This document shows positions 53,741 to 60,651 of a stretch of DNA of 60,651 nt, piece after piece (the stretch's first letter is position 1; every line of letters begins with the position of its first letter). This DNA comes from Tepidimicrobium xylanilyticum. Its GTDB lineage: Bacteria; Bacillota; Clostridia; Tissierellales; Tepidimicrobiaceae. Made by a program: the position numbers and the translations under genes. A model generated the notes under the pieces. It worked only from the letters and a program-made list of their open reading frames with translations. It searched no databases and had not been told where the DNA came from. The DNA is taken from the NCBI RefSeq assembly GCF_900106765.1, contig NZ_FNNG01000006.1, positions 105,140-165,790 of the forward strand, read 5' to 3'.

Positions 53741-55219
53741 TTATATTATTATGCAAATCAACCCACCGCTACCATCGTTGATTATTCTTTCTAAAGCTCT
53801 TCTCATCTTATTCCTTGCATCATCTGGCATAGTGTTTAATTTCCCCTGTAATTGTTCATTAACCAAATCATATAGAGATTTCCCAAATAAATTAGATTGC
53901 CAAATTTTTGATGGGTCTTCTTCAAATTCATCCAGAAAATATTTAACTAATTCCTCGCTTTGTTTTTCAGTCCCTATTAATGGTGATACCTCAGTAGTTA
54001 TATCGCATCTTAATATATGAAGAGAAGGAGCACGAGCTTTCAATTTCACACCAAATCTATTGCCTTGCCTATATATTTCAGGTTCTGCCAATTCCATTTC
54101 ATCTAAGCTTGGACTTACCAAACCATATCCTATTTCCTTAGCCTGCCCCAGTGCACTTTCTATTTTATCATATTCTTTTTTAGTTTCTGCCAGTTTACTT
54201 ATTAACCCAAGTATTTGATAATCCCCTTCAATAGTATAACCTGTCATCTCTTTTAAAACTTCGAAGAACAATTCCTCATCTACAATTAATTCTGCATTAA
54301 CAACCCCTTCTCCCAATTTTATCTCCTTAATATTTACATTCTTTACAATTTCTAATTCTCTTAAAGTTTTTAAAGAAATTTCCACTTCGTTTAACTTCTG
54401 TAAAGTCTGTATTGATTCCTTCAAGGAACTCAAAATGCTATTTTTTATCCAATGGCTCCTTGGTAAACCTTCAATCCAACCTGGAAACTTGATGGTAATC
54501 TCCTTAATAGGAAATTCAAATAACAATTTTTCAAATATTCTTTCCACATCCTCAATTTCCATATTTAGGCAATCAATAGCTACTACTGAAACTCCATATT
54601 TTTCTTCAAGGCTCTCCCTTAAAGCTAAAGTACTATCTAAATTGGGATGTTTAGTATTAAGAACTATTATAAAAGGCTTTTCTAGTTCTTTAAGTTCAAA
54701 TATTACTCGTTCTTCAGCTTTTATATAGTTGGTCCTTTCAATATCCGTAATAGAGCCATCTGTAGTTACTACAATACCTATGGTTGAATGGTCTGTAATT
54801 ACCTTCCTAGTTCCTATTTCTGCAGCTTCTTCAAAAGGTATATCATTTTCATGCCAAGGGGTTGAAACCATGCGTGGAATATGATCTTCCTCATGTCCTA
54901 AAGCTCCTTTAACTAAGTATCCAACACAGTCTACCATCCTCACCTTAAAGGTTATATTATCCTTTAATACCAGTTCTACTGCTTCGTTAGGTACAAATTT
55001 TGGTTCAGTAGTCATAATTGTTTTGCCTGCTCCACTTAAGGGCAACTCATCTTTAGCCCTCTCCTTCTTATACTTATTTTGAATATTAGGTATTACCAAC
55101 AATTCCATAAACCTTTTTATAAAAGTGGACTTTCCCGTTCTTACAGGCCCTACTACCCCCGCATATATATCCCCTTGGGTCCTTTCGGCTATATCCTTAT
55201 ATATGTCGTATTTTTCCAC
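53741..55219 (-). CDS. spoIVA: Stage IV sporulation protein A (spore coat basement ATPase)
   Basis: A 492-residue cytoskeletal ATPase that polymerises on the forespore surface and anchors the coat, recruited by SpoVM. The N-terminal TRAFAC-type domain has Walker A GVVGPVRTGKSTFIKRFME (about 22-40) and the Walker-B-like VRMVDCVGYLVKGALGHEED. The middle and C-terminal domains are full length. The C-terminus GGLICIII is the conserved hydrophobic end that binds SpoVM. The start is GTG with GGAGGGG upstream. A sigma-E-type promoter precedes it. spoVM was not found in the window. Confidence 0.97.
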   Translation of the reverse strand: MEKYDIYKDIAERTQGDIYAGVVGPVRTGKSTFIKRFMELLVIPNIQNKYKKERAKDELPLSGAGKTIMTTEPKFVPNEAVELVLKDNITFKVRMVDCVGYLVKGALGHEEDHIPRMVSTPWHENDIPFEEAAEIGTRKVITDHSTIGIVVTTDGSITDIERTNYIKAEERVIFELKELEKPFIIVLNTKHPNLDSTLALRESLEEKYGVSVVAIDCLNMEIEDVERIFEKLLFEFPIKEITIKFPGWIEGLPRSHWIKNSILSSLKESIQTLQKLNEVEISLKTLRELEIVKNVNIKEIKLGEGVVNAELIVDEELFFEVLKEMTGYTIEGDYQILGLISKLAETKKEYDKIESALGQAKEIGYGLVSPSLDEMELAEPEIYRQGNRFGVKLKARAPSLHILRCDITTEVSPLIGTEKQSEELVKYFLDEFEEDPSKIWQSNLFGKSLYDLVNEQLQGKLNTMPDDARNKMRRALERIINDGSGGLICIII

Positions 55220-55271
55220 CTTTTCCCCTCCTTTTCTTTCCTATTATGTAACGATAATCCTTAACATTATA

Positions 55272-55300
55272 TATATATGTACTAGTCTTAATAATATGAT
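55272..55300 (-). promoter_or_regulatory. Sigma-E-type promoter of spoIVA
   Basis: ATCATATT (55293-55300) and CATATATA (55272-55279), 13 bases apart, match the mother-cell sigma-E pattern (about GTCATATT, 13-14 bases, CATACAAT) well at the -35. B. subtilis spoIVA is sigma-E-dependent. It lies about 50 bases before the GTG start. Confidence 0.55.
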
Positions 55301-55307
55301 AGGGTTG

Positions 55308-55339
55308 AAAAAAAACCTACTATATACATAGCAGGTTTT
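55308..55339 (-). terminator. Terminator of gpsA
   Basis: On the minus strand an 11-bp stem (AAAACCTGCTA / TAGTAGGTTTT, one G-U pair) with a 6-base loop runs into T8. It starts 2 bases after the gpsA stop codon. Confidence 0.85.
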
Positions 55340-55340
55340 A

Positions 55341-56366
55341 CTATTCTTTTATTTGATTTTTTATTATATCTTCCATTTCATGTTTCTTATCCCTTAACAT
55401 TAGATTGATTACAGAATTTTTTACATTTTTACCTTCATAAAGAACTTCATATATTTCTTTTGTAATTGGCATTGTAACTTGATATTTCTTAGCCAGTGCA
55501 TAGGCAGACTTAGTAGTTTTTATGCCTTCTACTACCATTCCTATAGATTCAATTGCCTCCTGTAGGCTTTTACCTTGTCCTATCAATATACCAGCCCGTC
55601 TATTCCTACTATGCATGCTGGTACAGGTGACTATTAAATCTCCTATACCTGCAAGGCCTGAAAACGTAGAAATATTTGCTCCCATCCTCTCACCAAGCCT
55701 CGCTATCTCAATAATACCCCTTGTCATCAATGCAGCTTTGGTGTTATCTCCATATCCTAAACCGTCTGAAATACCTGCTCCTAAAGCAATTACATTTTTT
55801 AAAGAACCTCCTAGTTCAACTCCTATAACATCTGGATTGGTATAAACTCTAAAATAAGGAGACATAAAAATATCTTGAACATATTCCGCAATTGCCTTTT
55901 CCTTAGAAGCAGATACCAACGTTGTAGGCATGTTCTGTGCAACTTCTTCAGCATGAGATGGTCCTGATAATACTGCATAAGGATTGTCAGGCAATATTTC
56001 ATGAACTATTTCAGATATTCTTAAGAGAGTGTTATTTTCAATTCCCTTGGCCACATTCACTATAACTTGATCATTTCTAAAATACTTCTTACTATCATTG
56101 AGTACTTTTCGAATTCCATGAGAAGGTATAGATAAAACTATTATATCTTTATTATGTATAACTTGAGAAAGATCATCAGTTACATTAATATTTTCTGGAA
56201 TAGAAATTCCTGGTAGATACTTTTTATTCTCTCTAAAATTTACCATATGCTCTTTTTGTTTTGCATCTCTAATCCATATATCCACACTATGATTATTATT
56301 TGACAGGAGTATAGCCAACGCAGTTCCCCAGCTACCTCCCCCTAATACGCCAACTCTTTTCATCAT
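55341..56366 (-). CDS. gpsA: Glycerol-3-phosphate dehydrogenase [NAD(P)+]
   Basis: A 341-residue enzyme that makes sn-glycerol-3-phosphate from dihydroxyacetone phosphate for phospholipid synthesis. The Rossmann motif is VGVLGGGSWGTALAILL; other blocks are SIPSHGIRKVL, NVAKGIEN, VLSGPSHAEEVA, VELGGSLKNVIALGAGISDGLGYGDNTKAALMTRGIIEI and GLAGIGDLIVTCTS. AGGAGG precedes two adjacent ATG codons; either may be used. It follows plsY, whose enzyme uses the product, and ends in a strong terminator. Confidence 0.98.
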   Translation of the reverse strand: MMKRVGVLGGGSWGTALAILLSNNNHSVDIWIRDAKQKEHMVNFRENKKYLPGISIPENINVTDDLSQVIHNKDIIVLSIPSHGIRKVLNDSKKYFRNDQVIVNVAKGIENNTLLRISEIVHEILPDNPYAVLSGPSHAEEVAQNMPTTLVSASKEKAIAEYVQDIFMSPYFRVYTNPDVIGVELGGSLKNVIALGAGISDGLGYGDNTKAALMTRGIIEIARLGERMGANISTFSGLAGIGDLIVTCTSMHSRNRRAGILIGQGKSLQEAIESIGMVVEGIKTTKSAYALAKKYQVTMPITKEIYEVLYEGKNVKNSVINLMLRDKKHEMEDIIKNQIKE

Positions 56367-56406
56367 AAGTTCCTCCTATTGCTTTATCCTAAAACTGTAC
56401 TTAATC

Positions 56407-57003
56407 CTATTTAACTTTTTGACCAATCTTATACTCTTTTCCTTGTATTAACCTTTTAATATTGTCCCTATGTCTAAATATTGCCATTATAGCTAAAACA
56501 ACAGTTAAAATGAAATAACTTATGTCAAAAGGTTTTCTTATGGTAATAGAAAGAATAGGCACTAAGATGGCGCATAAGATCGAACCTAAGGACACATATC
56601 TGGTTATAAGCACTACAGCTACAAAAAACACAAAGGATATAATGGCTATAGGCCAGTATAAGAATAATAATACACCAAAAGATGTTGCTATACCTCTACC
56701 TCCTTTAAATTTGAAAAATACAGGCCAATTATGACCAACTACTACAAATAATCCTGAAATTATTTCTCCATTATAACCCATAATTCTTCCTCCAATATAG
56801 ACTGCTAACATGCCCTTTAACATGTCGAAAATAAAAGTCATAGCACCAATCTTTTTACCAAAAACTCTAAATGCGTTAGTAGTACCAGCATTGCCACTGC
56901 CATAAGCTCTTATATCCTTTTTCATCAACACTTTTCCAAGAACATAAGCAGAGGAAAAACTTCCAACAAGATAGGAGATTATAGCAGTTAATATACCATT
57001 CAA
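56407..57003 (-). CDS. plsY: Acyl-phosphate:glycerol-3-phosphate acyltransferase PlsY
   Basis: A 198-residue membrane enzyme transferring an acyl group from acyl-phosphate to glycerol-3-phosphate, giving lysophosphatidic acid. About five hydrophobic helices are seen. The active-site loops are AYGSGNAGTTNAFRVFG, GHNWPVFFKFKGGRGIATSFG and AIMAIFRHRDNIKRLIQGKE. The start is TTG at 57003 with AAGGGTGA upstream. It lies 2 bases after der and before gpsA. PlsX (15718-16716) and fatty acid kinase (25162-26799) supply its acyl-phosphate. Confidence 0.97.
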   Translation of the reverse strand: MNGILTAIISYLVGSFSSAYVLGKVLMKKDIRAYGSGNAGTTNAFRVFGKKIGAMTFIFDMLKGMLAVYIGGRIMGYNGEIISGLFVVVGHNWPVFFKFKGGRGIATSFGVLLFLYWPIAIISFVFFVAVVLITRYVSLGSILCAILVPILSITIRKPFDISYFILTVVLAIMAIFRHRDNIKRLIQGKEYKIGQKVK

Positions 57004-57005
57004 TA

Positions 57006-58322
57006 TTATTCACCCTTTTCCTTAAATTCAAATTGAATAGGCGTTCCATCAAAACCAAAATATTTCCTTATTTGATTTTCTAGATATCGCTGATAAGAAA
57101 AATGCATTAATTCCTTTTTATTTATGAAAATTAAGAATTTTGGAGGTCTAACGCCTACTTGAGTTCCATAATAGATTTTTAATCGGACTCCCTTGTCTGA
57201 AGGTGGCTGACTTAGTAATATTGCCTCGCTAATGATATCATTTAATACTCCAGTACTTATCCTCAAATTAATATTATTGTTGACTACCTTCAATAGCTGA
57301 AATAATCTATCCACTCGCTTTCCAGTCTTTGCTGATATAAACACTATAGGCGCATAGGAAATAAAACTTAGCTTATTTCTAATATCCTTTTCAAATTCTA
57401 AATGGGTATTGGTTTCCTTTTCAATTAAATCCCACTTATTTACTGCAATTATAAGGCCCTTCCCGTTATCATGTGCATATCCGGCAATCTTTGTATCCTG
57501 CTCTGATACACCTTCAGTAGCATCAATTACTAAAACACATATATCAGACCTATCAACAGCAGTTAAAGTACGAATAACGCTATACCTTTCTACCTTTTCA
57601 AAAATGCTTCTTTTTCTCCTTAATCCAGCGGTATCGATAAATATATACTTATCTTCACCATATGTAAAATAAGTATCAATAGCATCCCTAGTAGTACCAG
57701 GAATATCAGTAACTATGACCCTATCCTCTCCTAAAATATTATTTATCAGAGAGGATTTCCCAACATTTGGTTTTCCAATTATGGCTATTTTAACATGTTC
57801 ATCATCATACTCTATATCTTTATGCTCTGGAAAATGCTTTATTACCTCATCTAATAAATCTCCTATACCTAAACCCTGTTCAGCAGAAATGGCTATAGGA
57901 GAACCTAGCCCTAGTTCATAAAACTCATATATTTGATCAGAAACTCCTTTAGTATCGATTTTATTACATACCAATAATACCTCTTTCCCGGACTTTCTTA
58001 GCATATTAGCTATATCTCTATCAGTTGAGGTAACACCTTCCATTCCATCTACTATAAATAAAATTACATCAGCACTTTCAATGGCAATTTCAACTTGCTG
58101 TCTTATGTGAGTTGGAATTATTTCTTCTGCTTCTGGCTCCAATCCTCCTGTATCTATTAGGGTAAAGTACTTATTTAACCATTCCGCTTCAGAATATATT
58201 CTATCTCTAGTTACTCCAGGGTTATCTTCAGTTATTGCTATTCTTTTTCTTACAATTTTATTAAATAAAGTAGATTTTCCTACATTAGGCCTCCCTACAA
58301 TGCAAACTACTGGTCTATCCAT
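57006..58322 (-). CDS. der: Ribosome-associated GTPase Der (EngA)
   Basis: A 438-residue double GTPase for 50S assembly. The first G domain has GRPNVGKSTLFN, DTGGLEPE and NKID; the second has GKPNVGKSSLINNILG, DTAGLRRK and NKWDLIEKE. The C-terminal KH-like domain (about 350-438) contains IYYGTQVGVRPPKFLIFINKKELMHFSYQRYLENQIRKYFGFDGTPIQF. The ATG at 58322 with AGGAGTG upstream is preferred over a GTG at 58331. It overlaps the PDZ-radical SAM gene by 8 bases, a usual clostridial pair. Confidence 0.98.
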   Translation of the reverse strand: MDRPVVCIVGRPNVGKSTLFNKIVRKRIAITEDNPGVTRDRIYSEAEWLNKYFTLIDTGGLEPEAEEIIPTHIRQQVEIAIESADVILFIVDGMEGVTSTDRDIANMLRKSGKEVLLVCNKIDTKGVSDQIYEFYELGLGSPIAISAEQGLGIGDLLDEVIKHFPEHKDIEYDDEHVKIAIIGKPNVGKSSLINNILGEDRVIVTDIPGTTRDAIDTYFTYGEDKYIFIDTAGLRRKRSIFEKVERYSVIRTLTAVDRSDICVLVIDATEGVSEQDTKIAGYAHDNGKGLIIAVNKWDLIEKETNTHLEFEKDIRNKLSFISYAPIVFISAKTGKRVDRLFQLLKVVNNNINLRISTGVLNDIISEAILLSQPPSDKGVRLKIYYGTQVGVRPPKFLIFINKKELMHFSYQRYLENQIRKYFGFDGTPIQFEFKEKGE

Positions 58323-59664
58323 TATTATCACTCCTGTCTTCTTTGAATAGATTAATAAAATCCCATCCCGAAACTTCCACTGGAATTACTTTAACCTTTA
58401 ATCTATTTTCTACATCCTTAACAGTTAAATCATCTAAGAATATATAGGTATCCTGTTTTAACATGGATTTTGGAATTATTATTCCGTCTACATTATTATA
58501 ATCTGTCAGTTGAGCAATAATATCCCTCCCGGTAATTAGCCCAGATACGGTGATAGACTTTCCAAAAAACTCGTTCTCTATAGCTACTACTTTTAAATTT
58601 AAGTTTTTGAATTTCTCCACAACCTTATCCTTTATTTTGTTCATATAATCTGCTGCCAAGGTCCCAGTTACTATAATATATCTTTTATTACAGTATTTTA
58701 TCCCATCTATTTTGGCCAATTCCATTTCAACGCTATGCTCAAAGGTCTTCAATAATCCCACTCCATTTTCTAACTGTGGAAATCCTTCATAAGCCTCATA
58801 AGATGGCAAAGGCTCCTTTGTCACAGCATAGAATTCATCTGAAGCAAATACAAATCTAGTTCCTAACTCTTCTATAAATTTATTTTGTACTTCTTTAATA
58901 AAATCTAATACCTCTTTTGATTTATTATAGTCAAAGGGCTCAATCTTATAAAGTTTTTCCCTATACTTAGTCAAACCAACAGGCACCACTGCCACACTTT
59001 CTATACTAGGATAAAGACTAGATAGGTCTTCTAAAGTCCTTCTTAATTCTTCTCCATCATTCACATTGGGAACCAAAACGATCTGACAATTTACCTTTAT
59101 ATTTGCCTCCTTAAATCTTTTTAATATAGAAAAAATATTACCTGCATTCTTATTATTCAACATCTTTATCCTTAATTCTGGATTAGTAGTGTGAACAGAT
59201 ATATTTATCGGGCTTAGCCTATATTCAATTATCCTATTGATTTCATCTTCACTCATATTGGTCAATGTAATAAAATTTCCTTGTAAAAAAGATAACCTAG
59301 AATCATCGTCTTTAAAATACAAGGTTTCTCTCATATTTGGAGGCAGCTGGTCTATGAAACAAAAAATACATTTATTCCTGCATGACTTAGCTTTATCTAT
59401 TAATGGATTGGTAAATTCTATGCCTAGATCCTCATCATACTCCTTCTCTATTTCTAGCAACCATATGTCCCCATTTTCTTTTTCAATTTCTATTTCAACA
59501 TACTCATCAGATATTAAAAATTTATAATCTATAATATCCTTAATTCCTTTTCCATTTATGGATAATAGCACATCTTTTGGTTCAATTCCCAATTCATCAG
59601 CAATGCTATTTTTCGCAACTTTTTCAATTATATTCTTATAATCATAAATCCTCTTTAGTTCCAT
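58315..59664 (-). CDS. PDZ-domain radical SAM protein (DUF512 family)
   Basis: A 449-residue radical SAM protein of the family with an N-terminal PDZ-like domain (about 12-75: AKNSIADELGIEPKDVLLSINGKGIKDIIDYKFL). The iron-sulphur CxxxCxxC is at Cys95, Cys99 and Cys102 (SCRNKCIFCF), followed by IDQLPPNMRETLYFKDDDSRLSF, which marks the family. A C-terminal DUF512 domain contains AVVPVGLTKYREKLY and FVFASDEFY. The reaction is unknown. Linkage and overlap with der is a standing feature in Clostridia and suggests a role in ribosome or RNA metabolism, as an inference. Confidence 0.92.
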   Translation of the reverse strand: MELKRIYDYKNIIEKVAKNSIADELGIEPKDVLLSINGKGIKDIIDYKFLISDEYVEIEIEKENGDIWLLEIEKEYDEDLGIEFTNPLIDKAKSCRNKCIFCFIDQLPPNMRETLYFKDDDSRLSFLQGNFITLTNMSEDEINRIIEYRLSPINISVHTTNPELRIKMLNNKNAGNIFSILKRFKEANIKVNCQIVLVPNVNDGEELRRTLEDLSSLYPSIESVAVVPVGLTKYREKLYKIEPFDYNKSKEVLDFIKEVQNKFIEELGTRFVFASDEFYAVTKEPLPSYEAYEGFPQLENGVGLLKTFEHSVEMELAKIDGIKYCNKRYIIVTGTLAADYMNKIKDKVVEKFKNLNLKVVAIENEFFGKSITVSGLITGRDIIAQLTDYNNVDGIIIPKSMLKQDTYIFLDDLTVKDVENRLKVKVIPVEVSGWDFINLFKEDRSDNNG

Positions 59665-59704
59665 TTTTTATCCTTCCATATTATATATTTAAATCATCTA
59701 TTCT

Positions 59705-59713
59705 ATTATAGCA
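59705..59713 (-). promoter_or_regulatory. Extended -10 promoter of the PDZ-radical SAM/der/plsY/gpsA operon
   Basis: TGC-TATAAT on the minus strand lies about 40 bases before the ATG. The -35 region is weak (TATGTA at 17 bases). Confidence 0.55.
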
Positions 59714-59738
59714 AAATACCTTAATTATACATAGCTTT

Positions 59739-59787
59739 TATTAATAAATTTAAGCCTACAAATACTGTAGGCTTAAATTTATTAATA
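59739..59787 (-). terminator. Terminator of glyA: perfect 22-bp inverted repeat
   Basis: Two 22-base arms, centred on GCCTACA and TGTAGGC, pair perfectly across a 5-base loop (59761-59765). The glyA stop codon (59782-59784) is inside one arm. On the minus strand the far arm ends TTTATTAATA, so the outer A-T pairs merge into a T-rich tail. Confidence 0.8.
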
Positions 59788-60651
59788 TAGAGGAAAATCC
59801 TTACAAAGGTCTAGGACCATATTCCTTATTTCATCTCTACTGTTGTTCTCATCTAATGCTAAATCGATTATCTCTGCAATCCTTCTCATTTCTTCTTCTT
59901 TCATGCCTCTAGTAGTTACTGCAGGTGTTCCAATTCTAATTCCACTTGTTATGAAAGGACTCTCTGGGTCAAAAGGAATGGTATTCTTATTAGTTGTTAC
60001 ATTTACTACTTCTAATAACTCTTCTGCTTTTTTACCTGTTAAACCTTTAGTTCGCACATCGATTAACATCAGATGATTATCTGTACCACCTGATACTAAT
60101 CTAAATCCTCTCTCAATGAGACTTTCTGCTAAAGCTTTAGCATTTTTTACCACTTGTTTCTGATATTCTTTAAAATCATCTTTTAATGCTTCGCCAAAAC
60201 TAACTGCCTTAGCAGCAATAACATGCATCAATGGACCGCCTTGAATCCCAGGGAAAATTGCTTTGTCAACAGCTTTGGCATATTCTTTTTTACATAGAAT
60301 TGCTCCACCTCTTGGTCCTCTCAATGTTTTATGGGTAGTTGTCGTTACAAAATCAGCATATGGCACTGGACTTGGATGAAGTCCTGCAGCTACTAATCCT
60401 GCAATGTGAGCCATATCCACCATTAAGTAAGCACCGACTTCATCTGCTATTCCTCTAAACTTTGCAAAGTCGATAATTCTTGGATAAGCACTAGCACCAG
60501 CAACTATCATCTTTGGCTTTTCCTTTAAAGCTATCTTTCTAACTTCATCATAATCTATAACTTCAGTTTCCTTATCTACTCCATAAGCTATAAAGTTAAA
60601 GTAGGTTCCTGAAATATTAACTGGGCTGCCATGGGTTAAGTGCCCACCTTG
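59782..60651 (-). CDS. glyA: Serine hydroxymethyltransferase (5' end outside window)
   Basis: A PLP enzyme interconverting serine + tetrahydrofolate and glycine + 5,10-methylene-tetrahydrofolate. The reading frame stays open to the window edge, where [14 protein letters not shown] and [15 protein letters not shown] are readable; about 289 of the usual ~410 residues are present. The PLP lysine is in [13 protein letters not shown], preceded by [21 protein letters not shown]. Later blocks are [23 protein letters not shown] and [15 protein letters not shown]. The ATG at 60510 is internal. It ends in a strong hairpin terminator. It supplies one-carbon units also used by Fmt. Confidence 0.97.
   Translation of the reverse strand, partial: QGGHLTHGSPVNISGTYFNFIAYGVDKETEVIDYDEVRKIALKEKPKMIVAGASAYPRIIDFAKFRGIADEVGAYLMVDMAHIAGLVAAGLHPSPVPYADFVTTTTHKTLRGPRGGAILCKKEYAKAVDKAIFPGIQGGPLMHVIAAKAVSFGEALKDDFKEYQKQVVKNAKALAESLIERGFRLVSGGTDNHLMLIDVRTKGLTGKKAEELLEVVNVTTNKNTIPFDPESPFITSGIRIGTPAVTTRGMKEEEMRRIAEIIDLALDENNSRDEIRNMVLDLCKDFPLY

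Noticed and set aside
53457-53756. A 99-residue minus-strand frame containing the string DDWIRTSDSKSPRLVRY
   Set aside because: It is the antisense translation of the tRNA-Pro gene at 53591-53667. This string is a well-known spurious protein in databases, and there is no ribosome-binding site.

Overview
The window is a dense, low-G+C bacterial chromosome segment that looks like a spore-forming member of the Bacillota (class Clostridia or Tissierellia). The grounds are strong AGGAGG ribosome-binding sites, many TTG/GTG starts, zinc-ribbon forms of L28 and L32, the sporulation genes spoIVA and ylbJ, and a gene order closely matching the Bacillus/Clostridium core. The genus cannot be fixed from sequence reading alone. 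Nearly everything is housekeeping. There is no phage, transposon, CRISPR array or defence island, and no gene-free stretch over 300 bases; the longest are about 240 bases at 42984-43225 and 230 bases at 53359-53590, and in these I see only promoters.

Layout. 1-8830 (minus strand): yifB (broken at the window edge), yraN, an flhB-tail paralogue, a FliK-like protein, rnhB, rbgA, then rplS-trmD-rimM-khpA-rpsP-ffh-ylxM behind a near-consensus promoter. 8887-17600 (minus): ftsY, smc, an Elp3-like radical SAM gene, rnc, acpP, plsX, then rpmF-yceD. 17627-21496: ackA (minus), divergent tmcAL and ylbJ (plus). 21497-27172 (minus): a coiled-coil protein, coaD, rsmD, recG, a DAK2 kinase and an Asp23 protein, divergent from rpmB (plus). 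27607-42983 (minus): a small membrane protein, thiN and thiT behind a TPP riboswitch, rpe, rsgA, prkC, the PP2C phosphatase, rsmB, yugP, fmt, def, priA, coaBC, rpoZ, gmk, remA, yicC. 43226-44992: rqcH (plus), converging on pyrR-rluD-lspA. 47057-53358 (minus): a TraR/DksA-like gene, a small unannotated ORF, aroF, divIVA, ylmH, yggT, sepF, yggS, an HlyD-like adaptor and a small membrane protein. Then tRNA-Pro (plus), spoIVA, gpsA, plsY, der, a PDZ-radical SAM gene and the 3' part of glyA (all minus).

How it works together. The largest theme is translation and ribosome biogenesis: L19, S16, L28, L32, RimM, RbgA, RsgA, Der, RsmB, RsmD, TrmD, Fmt, Def, RNase III, RqcH and YlmH. Others are protein targeting (Ffh, FtsY, YlxM), chromosome maintenance (SMC, PriA, RecG, RNase HII), phospholipid synthesis (PlsX, PlsY, GpsA, AcpP, fatty-acid kinase), CoA synthesis (CoaD, CoaBC), septum placement (SepF, DivIVA) and spore coat assembly (SpoIVA, YlbJ). 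TrmD makes m1G37 on tRNAs such as the tRNA-Pro(GGG) encoded here.

The points most worth a second look are: two small membrane-protein genes sitting in otherwise conserved slots (47745-47882, where B. subtilis has ileS, and 27607-27777, where it has spoVM); a pair of mutually exclusive hairpins between divIVA and aroF that can bury or free the aroF ribosome-binding site; a yggS gene whose only sensible start is AUU; a TPP riboswitch with a visible 9-bp antiterminator; a perfect palindrome at the start point of the ylxM-ffh transcript; and several stop codons built into terminator hairpins.
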